64,000 bases of DNA from Hyposmocoma kahamanoa (GCF_003589595.1 NW_020653718.1:1463586-1527585), one strand, 5' to 3'; counted from the stretch's first letter, positions 32,605 through 42,910 are shown. A program made the numbers and translations. The notes: generated by a model not told the origin, from the letters alone.

Positions 32605-32703
32605 ACCTTTACCCTTCAAACCCGGAACTAATAGAAATACGTAAGGTGGCAGTAGATACTTCCCTGGATGACTTCTTTCACAAGGAGCTCTACAGCTACT
32701 AAA
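32605..32703 (-). mobile_element. Retroposon B, copy 7, 5' part
   Basis: Contains 'CCTTTACCCTTCAAACCCGG', 'GTAAGGTGGCAGTA' and the B 5' end 'TTTCACAAGGAGCTCTACAG'. The hairpin segment is deleted. Confidence 0.65.
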
Positions 32704-33092
32704 GATTCGCTACTACTCTCTCAAAGACATTCAATCATTCACATCAAGCTTTTCATACACTTCTATTAGTTTTTTGTTGTCGTATATCTGCAGAAATATT
32801 AATTGAAAACTAAAAAGTAACATTTGTACACTGTAGCTGTAGTAGATGCTAGCCGTATGAAACAAGAAAGTCATACGCACAGCACATTAAACCACAAACT
32901 AAAACTCAAGTCCAGTTCAAACCTCTCTCCGTCAATCGGATGTGGTCGGAACTAAAGTTTAGTTCTGCCGGATAACTTGCTTACTGGCTAGAAATTAATT
33001 TTGCAGTTGTTAAAGTGAGAGCTGACTCGTACATACTACGGGGAAGTGGATGTTATTTTGCATTTAAATAAATATCACAGGTCATCAAAATG
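32704..33092. other. Unassigned stretch
   Basis: Nothing recognised. Confidence 0.35.
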
Positions 33093-33225
33093 CATAGGTA
33101 AGATACAATAAAAGCTTATATACTAGAAACTAAAACCAGGATGAAATGATATGAATAAAATTGAGTCCCCGCGGCAAGGTGCCCAAGATGCTAGCAGCGT
33201 TCACCCTTTGTATGATTATGCTAAT
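33093..33225 (-). mobile_element. LINE I2, 3' end only
   Basis: Plus-strand match to LINE I1: 'GATACAATAAAAGCTTATAT', 'ATATGAATAAAATT', 'GTCCCCGCGGCAAGGTGCCC', 'AAGATGCTAGCAGCGTTCAC'. Only the last codons and the UTR remain. Confidence 0.7.
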
Positions 33226-33339
33226 GAGATGCCAATATCGAAGTTTATTGAAATAAAAATACGTTAGTTATAACATGATACAATAACTCACGAGGTTAAT
33301 CTTCGTACAACAGAATGTATTTCTGAAAAAGGTCAAAAT

Positions 33340-33465
33340 AGGAAATGAAACTATTTTTCCGGATTTAAATCGCGTATATTTGCTTTTTCAAACAAACCGA
33401 CGTTTCGGGCCCTTTACAGGTCCCATGGTCACAGTTGACTGACCGTGACCATGGGACCTGTAAAG
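33340..33465 (-). repeat. Possible Penelope-like terminus with a 21-bp perfect hairpin
   Basis: Arms of 21 nt (33412-33432 and 33445-33465) are perfectly complementary around a 12-nt loop. On the minus strand the hairpin is followed by 'GGGCCCGAAACGTCGG'. The 'CGAAAC...GTC' string is the 3' half of a minimal hammerhead-ribozyme core as found in Penelope-like retroelements. The other core half, CTGATGA, is not seen. The hairpin is certain; the element class is inference. Confidence 0.45.
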
Positions 33466-33470
33466 TTAGT

Positions 33471-33976
33471 TAAATCAGAAGATTTGCTGCCTTTCTCTAA
33501 CAAAAATGGACAAAAACATTTTAAAAGCGCCTGACAGCAATTATTAGCAAACAAATTTTTAACACTCATTTACGTACCAATACAATGGACGCGTCGAACG
33601 AGCATATACTTTAATTTTATAATAGTACTTAGGCAACCACTGCTACTTTTTATTTGTATTTTAATTTCAATTAAATTAGTAAATAAAACAATTAGTTTAC
33701 CAAACATTTCCATTTAAAAGCATTTTGTCGTAAACAAAAGATCGTTTAATTGTAACATTTTAATTAGACTGGCGAAATGGAAGTAAAATTATTTAAAGGC
33801 GGTAGGAACAATGAGATATTTCGATGAAATTCTGAGAATTCGTTTATTCCCATTAATTTCATGTAATTTTGTTACATAATTTTCTATTTCGTCTTCTTTT
33901 TTTGGCACTGAGTGTTCAAACGGTCTAAGCATAGTAAGAGAGTTGTGAAATATGATGTAGTAACCAGAATAGAGAA
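33471..33976 (+). repeat. Left arm of a ~505-bp inverted repeat
   Basis: Reverse-complement match to 38252-38756 over its whole length at roughly 90% by eye ('AAATCAGAAGATTTGCTGCC', 'AGGCAACCACTGCTAC', 'GGCGGTAGGAACAATGAGAT', 'TTCAAACGGTCTAAGCATAG'). The homology stops sharply at both ends. Not coding. Confidence 0.85.
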
Positions 33977-34033
33977 GATAATGCTTTAATGGTTGCCTAA
34001 TGTATGAATTTACGTTACTTGACTACAATAACT

Positions 34034-34352
34034 TCAGTACAGAGTACTAAAAAAACCTACCTCAAAAGTTCGTGAAATTACACCTACGAGTATTTGCCAA
34101 GATTTATGGAAATCGGTGACCGGAAATTACATGAAACCGGATTCAACCCCTAGTTCGCCACCCTTGTAGGTGGAATATTTTCTTTACATTTAAATGGAAC
34201 CACTACCGAGGTAAGCACTCTCTTTCCAACAAAAAAACGAATCATCAAAATCAGTTGACAAATTATCGCGTATTCACGAGTTATCGCGTAACATACACAC
34301 ACAAAAAAAACAGTCGAATTGAGAACCTTCTCCTTTTTTCAAGTTGGTTAAA
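34034..34352 (-). repeat. Repeat C, copy 2
   Basis: Near full length: from 'CAGAGTACTAAAAAAACC' through 'CCCTAGTTCGCCACCCTTGT', 'TCTCTTTCCAACAAAAAAAC' to 'CGAATTGAGAACCTTCTCC' and 'AAGTTGGTTAAAAA'. Contains a small duplication of 'ATCGCGTATTCACGAGTT'-like words. Confidence 0.75.
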
Positions 34353-34502
34353 AATTTATACAGCTTATGTGGATGGGTTGAGTACTTACAACCCGAGTGT
34401 CTGTAAGGATTGTAGACTCTAACTTGGCTCCAAGGCTAGGTAGTGGTCAATAACTAGTTCATTTACATTAAATAAAAATAAATAATATAAAAAAAAATAT
34501 TA
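34353..34502. other. Unassigned spacer
   Basis: Nothing recognised. Confidence 0.3.
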
Positions 34503-34610
34503 CCTCGGTGGCTTATACTGTGGGCGCTGGATGCACTAGGTTCGATTCCCGGTAGGACCAATTTGGGAAATGAATTTTTTAAATTGGTTTTGGTTTGGCT
34601 ATTCTGGAAA
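34503..34610 (+). mobile_element. tRNA-derived SINE of a second type
   Basis: Head 'CCTCGGTGGCTTATACTGTG', a perfect B box 'GGTTCGATTCC' at 34539-34549, then 'GGGAAATGAATTTTTTAAAT' and a TGGTTT-rich tail. The A box is decayed. Unrelated to SINE S beyond the tRNA boxes. Confidence 0.6.
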
Positions 34611-34614
34611 GTGC

Positions 34615-35012
34615 CCTAGAGTGAATTCGGTCGCCTTCAGGATGTTGATGGGGCTGCCTCGCTTCTGCAGCGCATCGGGAATGTTTGCGCAGGCGCGAAC
34701 CGATGACTATTACGCCATCATGCGCAAACAGACAGCCTTGCTGCTTTGCAGATTGCAGGCCAACTCCATCCTGACGACCGTGGTAGGGAGCTATGATTCC
34801 CCCATTATGCCCCTTTTCCTTCAGATGCTTGTTAGCAAAAGGTGTTTGTAAGAAAAAGAATTTGATGACAAACACCATTAAATATTAGTATGTGCTATTA
34901 TTTCAGCTCATGTTTTTTTTTCTTTTTAGTAACATAGATACTAAGAAAACTGTTACTAACCTATAATATTAATAATAATAAATAAAATATAAATAAAATA
35001 AAATAAATGGTA
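34615..35012 (+). mobile_element. LINE ORF2 post-RT fragment and AATAAA tail
   Basis: The plus strand encodes 'VNSVAFRMLMGLPRFCSASG', 'MFAQARTDDYYAIMRKQTAL', 'LLCRLQANSILTTVVGSYDS' and stops near 34851. This block, 'FR.L..LPR.CSAS.MFA.AR.D.(F/Y)(H/Y)A..RK', is a recurring post-RT segment in insect endonuclease-type LINEs. Tail region with repeated AATAAA/AATAAAAT at 34967-35008. Confidence 0.7.
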
Positions 35013-35520
35013 CAAGGAATTCGTTAGTGTGAGACCTGGCCATTGGTGCAGTAGTTTGACACGTGAAATGGAAACGTGGGTAGACGTTAACCTCGATGTA
35101 TTTGATTGGGGATGTCCTTAAAAAGGTCAGGTTAGAAATTCTAAGAATAAACGAAACATATTATATGAAAAGAAACTGATGAGTGACGAAAGCGCGAAAG
35201 AGATTTCACAGAAGCCCACCGAGTGGTGGTTCGAGATCTCTGCATACCCCAGTGGGAAACAGGCATGATTACAGATATGAAAAATATATATGCCGTATTT
35301 CCGTGCTTGCTTTTAGTTAGGTATCATTTTTGTTTGTTTTTCGTACATTTTGAATCCTCTGTGAAGTTTTCGAATATAGTATTTTAAGCAATCGATGCGT
35401 AATGAGGGTTCTTAAATTCCAGTGTGCCGGGTTTACGGTTTGGTCGAAGTAATAGGTACGAGATTTTAAGACCTAATTATGTAATGATTGCATACAATAC
35501 CTTTTCTACAAGTAAATTAA
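35013..35520. other. Unassigned, possibly LINE-derived
   Basis: The words 'CACCGAGTGGTGGTTCGAGA' and 'CCCCAGTGGGAAACAGGCAT' (35218-35265) look like the end of another LINE, but I cannot support it with a protein motif. Confidence 0.3.
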
Positions 35521-36625
35521 GTCAAAGTCAAAGTCAAAGATTATTTATTCCATAGGTAAAATAAATTTACACTTGAAAACGTCACATTTAAGCTACTGCT
35601 CGTTCACTACGCTGACCTCCCTGAGAAGAACGAGCAAGAAACTCTAGGGATTGCTCTTTTCAAATAAACTTAAATGCTATGGAATACACTTTGAATCAAA
35701 TTTGTGTGGATTCTGGAGCCATGTCGTCTTTCCATACATCTTTATCTAACACGTAGTCTTCAATTTTGTAATATGATTTTTCGATCAAAATATTTTTAAT
35801 GTAGTTTTTAAACTTAGGAAATGATAAACTTAATATATGCTCCGGAATCTTATTGTAAAAACGTATACAGTTCCCCATAAAAGAGTTGTTTACCTTGGTT
35901 AAACGAAATCGTGGTACCATGAGTTTGGACTTAGCTCTAAGGTTAATATTATGGATATCTTCATTCTTATTGAAATTATGTATATTTTTACGGGCATATA
36001 AAATATTTGAGTAAATGTACTGTGATGCCACAGTCATGATACCAGTCTCCTTAAACTTTTCTCTGAGAGATACCCGAGAGCCTAGACGGTACACAGAACG
36101 AATCGCTCGTTTTTGCAATACAAATATGGTTTGAATATCTGCCGCTTTACCCCACATGACAATCCCGTAGGACATTATACTATGGAAGTAACTAAAGTAA
36201 ACTAGTCTAGCAGTACTAACATCGGTAAGCTCACGTATTCTGCGGACTGCGTATGCAGCGGAGCTTAATCTGCTGGCCAGGGACGATATATGTGGAAACC
36301 ACTGAAGTTTACTATCTAAGGTCACTCCCAAGAAGACTGCTTTATTAACAAGTTCTAACTTTTCTCCGTTTATTTCTATGCTTGGACTAGTCGATTTTAC
36401 GTTAGGTAATTCAAATTAACACATTTTGTCTTCTTGGCATTAAGCAATAAATTGTTAGCATTAAATCAATAAACTACCTTAGAGAGGGTATCATTAATAC
36501 GGTCATAGTTAATGTCATGTCTGTCTGTTTTAAAAATCAAGGATGTGTCATCAGCAAACAACACTATTTCGCAATGGTCCTTAACAAAGAATGGCAGATC
36601 ATTAATATAAATCAGAAATAAAGAA
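35521..36625 (-). mobile_element. LINE (CR1/Jockey-like), RT C-terminus to 3' tail
   Basis: Minus-strand order: '(F)LIYINDLPFFVKDH', catalytic 'LFADDTSLIF' (about 36570-36535), a stop and small lesions, then an open 211-codon frame (36331-35696) with 'GVTLDSKLQWFPHISSLASR', 'RIRELTDVSTARLVYFSYFH', 'VASQYIYSNILYARKNIHNF', 'NKIPEHILSLSFPKFKNYI'. UTR and a GTCAAA-type tail (35521-35539) follow. The endonuclease and N-terminal RT motifs are missing (5' truncation at about 36625). The long open frame suggests a relatively recent copy; a sibling is at 14738-15091. Confidence 0.9.
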
Positions 36626-37439
36626 AGGTCCAAGTATTGTAAGTAATTAAAATATTAAAACGCAACCAATAGTAAGATAGAATAGAGATTTTCGTGATTG
36701 GCCAAGTACCGCTTATATTTTAACCAATCAGGAGGCAGTAGAGCGTTTGAGTAACGTCATATTTGATATTGTATATTGTTGTTAAATGTTATTTTTACCA
36801 AATAATTACGTCTTTGTACCTGTTATATGAGATTTGAAGATATTATTTAATAAAATAATTTGAATTTTAGTAATTTCACAAATACAATAGTGACGTTATT
36901 CTATTCTGGAACACAATAACTCGTTTAAAGAGTCTCTTTTAATTAGCAAAAATACGTTCGTTATTTTTCACTTCAGTAGCGAGTACCATCGATAATAAAA
37001 TTTTGGTTCAGTACTAAAAAGAACGCCTTTGTGATATAGTTTATTAAATTATAATTGACAGATTAAGTACAGACGTAGAAAGACATTTTCCTAACATTGT
37101 CGCTCTCCAATGTTAAGGAATTTCTCGAATATTTACATTCAAAACAAAAGGGTCTTGGCTGCGACAATAAAGTAAGTTAAAGAATAGCCCACCTCCAATG
37201 ATACGCATTTATTTTCCTAGAGATAGTACCCGCATGTAATTTTCATAAAATGTCAAATGCCTTATTGCCCATAACATAACGCAGAGGTTTTTACGACATA
37301 CGGAAATACGGTTCCTTCTAAAGCAGAGTCAAATTTTGAACGAGAAAAAGCTCATGTTAACTTATGACATGATAAATTATTTGCCGCAAATAAGAAAACT
37401 TACATTCAGATAGGCAGTCCCATATCTTTCTACATAAGT
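36626..37439. other. Unassigned stretch
   Basis: AT-rich; no repeat match or coding motif. Confidence 0.35.
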
Positions 37440-37830
37440 TTGGTTTATAGTGCCCCTCACACGCAAGCGAACAAGCCCGCACAGGGACCATCTAAGTTAG
37501 GTCGTAACTCCAGATCATCCCGTGTTTACGGACTTCGTCCGGTTCTCTATAAGGCTAGTGCGTTAGGTGAGCCGTCCCGGGTGCACGTACAGCAACCTCC
37601 TTATTTTCCAGACAGGTACCGGACCTGTAGGCACGCTCACTTCCCGTCGCGCTCTGCGCAACTAACGGTTGCCACCTCTGAGCCGTCCATTCTAAGTGGA
37701 CTGTCAAACCTCCTCATTGGTGGCAGAGCTGTAAGGCACGCTTACTTCCCAACGCCCCCGACGCCGAAAATCTGCAGTTCCCAAAATCGGGACCGGAGGA
37801 TGCCTAGCTCATCCTCTACTTAGCTCTAGT
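37440..37830 (+). other. G+C-rich open frame of unknown origin
   Basis: A 127-codon plus frame (37440-37823) in a patch clearly richer in G+C than its neighbours. The product is rich in Ser, Pro and Arg and contains two related stretches, 'RTCRHAHFPSRS' and 'RAVRHAYFPTPPTP'. It has no start context, partner exon or domain I recognise. It could be part of an inserted element's gag-like or UTR region; I do not claim a gene. Confidence 0.25.
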
Positions 37831-37868
37831 GAACTAGTGCAGGAGATGCTGGTAACAGTGTCCTGCGA

Positions 37869-37934
37869 CAATGTCCCGGACATTGACAATGTCGCGGAAC
37901 ACGTGAGTTGCCCTTTAAGTTATGTCCGGACATA
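37869..37934. repeat. Cluster of short palindromes
   Basis: CAATGTCC-C-GGACATTG at 37869-37885 and the perfect TATGTCCGGACATA at 37921-37934, sharing the TGTCCGGACA-like core. No function assigned. Confidence 0.8.
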
Positions 37935-38251
37935 GCTCCCTACCTACCTATGGGCAATTATTTTTTATGCTCGCAGTAGTAACTAGCGAAGTGAAAAGAT
38001 ATTTTTTAGATAAAACTCTAGTATTGATTTTAAGCTTTTGCTGTTATTCACAAAATTATTATCAGTATTTATAATTACAAGTTTCTTAACACAGTATGAT
38101 TCCTGTTTATTTGCCCGACATTTCGGCTATTTGATCAGTAATTTTCAGGTAAGTTTTTTGTACTCAATCTTGATGACAATTTTTATTATTGAATTACTCG
38201 AATATATCATATATGTGGTAACTTGAAATATTCTCTAATATTTCACGATGA

Positions 38252-38756
38252 TTCTCTATTCTGCTTACTACATCATATTTCACAACTCTCTTACTATGCT
38301 TAGACCGTTTGAACACTCAGTGCAAAAAAAAGAAAACGAAATAGAAAGTTATGTAACAAACTTACATGGAATTAATAGGAATAAACGAATTCTCAGAATT
38401 TCATCGAAATCTCTCATTGTTCCTACCGCCTTTAAATAATTTTACTTCCACTTCGCCAGTCTAATTAAAATATTACAATTAAACGATCTTTTGTTTACGA
38501 TAAAATGCTTTTAAATGGAAATTTTTGGTAACTAATTGTTTTATTTGCTAATTTAATTGAAATTAAAATACAAATGAGAAGTAGCAGTGGTTGCTTAGGT
38601 ACTATTATAAAATTAAAGCATATGCTCGTTCTACGCGCCTATTGTATTGGTACGTATATAAGTGTTAAAAATTTGTTTGCTAATAATTGTTGTCAGGGGC
38701 TTTTAAAATGTTTTTGTCCATTTTTGTCAAAGAAAGGCAGCAAATCTTCTGATTTA
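38252..38756 (-). repeat. Right arm of the ~505-bp inverted repeat
   Basis: Reverse complement of 33471-33976. The two arms are 4.3 kb apart. Sequence outside the matching limits differs on both sides, so this is either a pair of dispersed-repeat copies in opposite orientation or an inverted duplication. Confidence 0.85.
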
Positions 38757-40206
38757 CTTCATTATTTCAGTTCAACTTTGTTGCAAGGAATTGTGATGAA
38801 GAACAGTGTATTTTTATAAGTCATTTTGCGCTTTTAACTGCTTTTCACAAAGATGGCTGCCGAGTGAGTCTTTCGTTTCCGAGTTACTACTGTCCAAAGA
38901 GGCATTAGCATCTTCTCAAGCTTCTCGCCGATCGATTGCTTGTAAGTCGTGTAGATCTTGTCGCTCTAGAACCATTGTCTTAATTAAAACTGATTACTCA
39001 TGAGAGGGATCCGCCTGGAGTATTACCACCCTACCTATTTCTTTCGCAATACACAGGGTTATTTTTAAAATGCTAACAACCTCGCTGGTCCATATTACTT
39101 TACTAACTTTTATTCCATGACTTATTACAAAACGTAATAAATGTACCAAAAATAAACTTATAAGTTTTTGTTTGTATTATCATCTGACATTTTTTAGATC
39201 TGTACCTATTTTGTAAAATGAATTCAAAGATACAAGCGTTCTTCGAGGATTCCCACGCCCGTCCTGCACAGAGTTATTATCGTTTAAAGCGATATAATTA
39301 AATGTATTTATTTTTGTCTGATAATATGTTGATGATGTTAGTGATATATTTCTTCAAGGTTGTCAGTATTTTAAAAATAACCCTGTGTACGACTGTTTAC
39401 GAATCAAACGTATTTCATTTTACATGTAAATTCATTTTTCTCAAACATGCTAGGAAATGTTTGCATTACTACTTATATAAATATTACTATAAAGTATGTA
39501 TGAAAACCATTATACTGTCCACTTCTCTAATCTTTCAAATCTACACTAATAATAATTTATTTAAATAGACAAACGGAAAACTCGTACAGCCAATTATTGC
39601 CCAGTGTTTATAATAGCGAGAATTAAAAATATCTACCTGTACCGCTTCTTTAAAAAAAGGAAATGGCAGTAATAGATCAGTCAATGGTCGCAGTGATGAG
39701 GGGGTGCATAGGCCCTGAATGAAGCCACCCTAATAATATCTATACTAAAATGTTCCTTTGATTTTACACTTTTTTGTATTTTAGTCGAGAAAATGAGTGC
39801 TAGTGAGAAGAGCAATACCGAAAATATAGTAACAGATACACAATTAAACACGTTATCACAAGTTCAGCAGATTACTATTAATGTGCTTGGAAAAACATTT
39901 TCTTTCAACAATTGTTATAACACGTTAAATATTACTTTTAATATATTTTTTAAAATTTTTCTATTAAACATCTTCCTCTCTTCAGTCTTTTATTGTTTTC
40001 TCACATTGTTTGAGAGAAATTCATAGCTCGGCAGAAACGGGAATTGCTTGGCCTCGCTCTCTCTTGTCGTTGTAACTCATACTCGTCCAGCAATCCCTTA
40101 CTTCCCGACTTCTGCAATAATGTACTATAAAATTACAATTGCAAACAGTTTCCTTTGTAAAAGTTCTTTTAAATAAGTAACTCATGTGTAATATTGAGTT
40201 CACTGA
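38757..40206. other. Unassigned stretch with one possible exon
   Basis: No within-window repeat match. Frames of 60-90 codons at 38806-39003 and 39302-39568 show no motif. See the separate entry at 39793. Confidence 0.3.
39793..40026 (+). CDS. Possible first coding exon or short ORF, unknown product
   Basis: The ATG sits in a fair insect context (GAAAATGAGT) just after 'TTTTGTATTTTAG', which resembles a splice acceptor. The first ~40 codons ('MSASEKSNTENIVTDTQLNT') have a hydrophilic, protein-like composition, whereas the rest ('IFFKIFLLNIFLSSVFYCFL') looks like AT-rich read-through or a hydrophobic segment. No domain or neighbour supports it. Confidence 0.15.
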   Translation: MSASEKSNTENIVTDTQLNTLSQVQQITINVLGKTFSFNNCYNTLNITFNIFFKIFLLNIFLSSVFYCFLTLFERNS

Positions 40207-41035
40207 ACTAGTAGCAGAAACAAGGAACTATTTCCTTGTAAAAGAAATTGTCCACGGGAGTGCCTACTGCCTTACCTATTTCTGCCGCCAAGTGTCAATG
40301 TGAGCATTACTACGTAATATCTAGATTAGATTAGATTAATGTTTATTTGCCAGAATACAGTAAACTGCAAGCAGGTGTGTAAATATATTGGTACAGGTAA
40401 TTGAAGTTACTTAAAATGTCAAATATTTCTAAATTCAAAGTATTCCTTATTACTATAGAAGCAATGTGTCATAAGCCATCTTGTCAATTGTAGTTTAAAA
40501 TTATGTCCGTGTAGTAATTTAATGTCACTTGGTAAATTACTAAAAATCTTAATGCACATGTTGTGGCAGTTATTTGTATAAATTATTTTATGGCAACGAG
40601 GTTGATATAATTGATTCATAATTTTTGGCCGTGTTTGTCTTTGAAATATTTCGCCACGTATTTTAAAATGTTTAGGATTAGTCTTAACAAACACACAGAT
40701 GTCTCTGATATACATACAGGGGAGAGGTAAGATGTTTAGTTTTTTAAATAGCGGCTTGCATGTGTCATCTGCTTTAGCGCCACAAATTGCGCGAATTCAT
40801 TTTTTGTATTATAAAAACCCTACCTACATCTACGGAGTTCCCCCACAGTATAAGCCCATAACTTAATACAGAGGAGACGTAGACTTGTCAGCTTATGTCT
40901 CAGGGTGACAGGCGCAGTAGCAGTGCCCTACAGATTTGCGACTTAAAGCTCTGAATGGCACTACAAGCTATGGACAGACATGTTGCTTACCATCAGACAC
41001 ACGACTTGTTCGTCCTATCACTTGGTAGAAAAAAA
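40207..41035 (+). mobile_element. Retroposon B, copy 8, split by a LINE
   Basis: 5' part 40207-40316 ('AGTAGCAG', 'CTACTGCCTTACCTATTTCT', 'GCCGCCAAGTG') and 3' part 40880-41035 ('GACTTGTCAGCTTATGTCTC', 'AGGGTGACAGGCGCAGTAGC', '...CACTTGGTAGAAAAAAAA'). About 45 bp of the B middle is lost at the insertion site of the LINE between them. Confidence 0.75.
40321..40879 (-). mobile_element. LINE ORF2 C-terminus with GATTA tail, inside B
   Basis: Tail 'GATTAGATTAGATTA' at 40325-40339, UTR, then a minus-strand frame (40715-40419) ending in 'NNCHNMCIKIFSNLPSDIKL' and 'LKLQLTRWL'-like residues, the 'F(N/S).LP..(I/L)K' end of Jockey-like ORF2. 'VFVKTNPKHFKIRGEIFQRQ' precedes it. Confidence 0.7.
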
Positions 41036-41864
41036 ATAAAAAAATCTTAATTGGAACTGTATATATTGTTCGTAATGTCGACACTAAAAACAATCTCGTA
41101 TCTCGAAAAATTGAGAAAATGAATATTTTTTATAACATACTTGGTTCATTATGGTGCAGCAATGTGACATCTTTAGTAGGTCACTGGATTGTGTATTGAA
41201 AGAAATGATGAGTTGGTATAAGATATTGAAAATGAACTACTAATTCACTTCTACTTGAACCATGACCGAATAAAGATACTGTCTAAGGCTGTTCCTGTTT
41301 CATTGTAAGTCAATAACCTTAGAATAATAACGGATAGAATGATAGTTTCATACCAAACGAACTGTCACAAGTGAGGCAAAAATCAAATTCATGTAGGCTA
41401 GTTTTAGTAGTAGGTTAATTTTCGGTGTTAGTGAATATTTATATAAAAATACAAGTTGAAACGCGTTACTTCCTTGTGGAATGTGATGTTAGTATCTATT
41501 TTATGTTTGTCTGACTTATTTTTACACTCATTTACCGCACATTTCGTAATTTTTAGCTAAAATTCTTGATCTGTTCGCGCTGCAAGTTGACCTTGAGCAC
41601 TGAAGGCCCGCCCGCTCGTGCGAAGGCCCTTTTGGCGCGCGTCAATAACCATATTATTTTGATCCCAACTACCTTACTGTACGAACGACCTAACATTGAA
41701 ATTATTAGTCAGATAAAAATTACCTATTTTTTCGTCGATTTTTGACACGGATTTTACACACACACACACACGCTGTTAATAAAACTTTAGAAGTTCTGTT
41801 TTCCGAGATACGACAAAATTGTTTTCTAGCGTCGATATCCTTCAAATAGCTCTTTTAAAAACAT
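41036..41864. other. Unassigned stretch
   Basis: Contains a (CA)n tract at 41757-41772 and a G+C-rich patch at 41606-41645. Nothing else recognised. Confidence 0.35.
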
Positions 41865-42062
41865 TGGAAATCCAAGACAATTGGTCGATCGTATACAGAA
41901 AGACGCAGTGCGGGCAGACCACCCACAAGGTGGAACATTGACCTGGTGAAGGTTGCAGGAATCTGCTGGATACAAACAGCACAAGATCGGTAGTTGTCGC
42001 GTTCTTTTGGTGAGGCCTATATGCAGCAGTGAACGTCTTTCGGCAGAAATGATGGTAATGAG
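41865..42062 (+). mobile_element. LINE ORF2 C-terminal fragment
   Basis: The plus strand reads 'RRSAGRPPTRWNIDLVKVAG', 'ICWIQTAQDR', stop, 'SFGEAYMQQ', stop. Same conserved C-terminal block as at 6240-6525 ('GRP.TRW...(L/I)V..AG..W...AQ...W....EAY.QQW'). Confidence 0.65.
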
Positions 42063-42217
42063 ACAATGGGCACCATTGACTTAATGGGCACCGACCAATT
42101 GCTCTGTAAATTACTAATTAATAAGTTAATTAAATATTTTATTGAATTCAATATTTTTTATGTGAAATAACTCCACTAGTTTTACAAAGATCGAACACAC
42201 AGAACAAATTCCTTCGA

Positions 42218-42282
42218 TCCGGCCCGAATCGAACCTTTGTCTTCTAGCATAGTGTCAGACGCTATACCAACTAAGCCACGGA
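42218..42282 (-). tRNA. tRNA-like pseudogene or SINE head
   Basis: The minus strand has a textbook A box TGGCTTAGTTGG (42267-42278) and B box GGTTCGATTCG (42225-42235), spaced as in a tRNA, and complementary acceptor ends (TCCG...CGGA). At about 65 nt it is too short, the T stem does not pair and the anticodon loop lacks U33, so it is not a working tRNA. Sequence continues 3' without a terminator, which fits a SINE. Confidence 0.55.
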
Positions 42283-42389
42283 ACGAAGCCAGCGGACCTA
42301 GCGAATTTTTCTGTGTTTGTTGTCGTATCTTTGCATTTGGTTTTTGGTTTTTCATAGATGGCGCTTAGGCTAAAAAGTCGGACTACAAA

Positions 42390-42586
42390 TGACGGGACGA
42401 ACAAGCAGTGGTAGGTACGCCTGATGACAAGCGACATAACTGTCCATAGCAGTTGCAGTGCAACTTAGACTTTTAAAACACAAAGATCTGACACTGCGCG
42501 CGTCACTCATGACTTCAGTTGACAAATCCCAGCTTCAACTTCACCAGCACCCTTCAAAGCAGGAACGCAATAATGCTCACATTACT
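42390..42586 (-). mobile_element. Retroposon B, copy 9, 3' two thirds
   Basis: Runs from 'GACGGGACGAACAAGCAG' through 'TGTCCATAGCAGTTGCAGTG' and 'CAGCACCCTTCAAAG' to 'GCTCACATTACT', where the next LINE tail starts. The 5' third is missing. Confidence 0.7.
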
Positions 42587-42910
42587 TAGAATAGAATAGA
42601 ATAGAATAGAATAGAATAGAATAGAATAGAATAGAATAGAATAGAATAGACATTTATTGCAACGCCACAACACATAGATACAAAAAAAAAATATTGATAC
42701 TACTTAGACAAGCAAAACAAAACAAAAAGACGTAATAAACAAAATTAAAATAAAATGAAATAAGACAATAACAAACAAAGAGCAAAACAGAAAAATACTA
42801 AATATAACAACTACAAATGTTGTACTGTCATGCGTGCGGTTGTGGCGTACGCAAAAGGACTTATGCCACAGCCGCAATTGACTGTGGCGCTGGTTTTAAA
42901 GAGCCCTGAG
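42587..42910 (-). mobile_element. LINE 3' end with long TAGAA microsatellite tail
   Basis: The tail is about 12.8 tandem TAGAA units (42587-42650), then 'CATTTATTGCAACGCCACAA'. Internal block 'CATGCGTGCGGTTGTGGCGT' and 'CCACAGCCGCAATTGACTGT' resembles 3' UTRs of lepidopteran LINEs. No coding motif survives. Confidence 0.55.

Noticed and set aside
42587..42650. Regular 5-bp units considered as a CRISPR-like or satellite array
   Set aside because: Simple TAGAA microsatellite at a LINE 3' end; no spacers.
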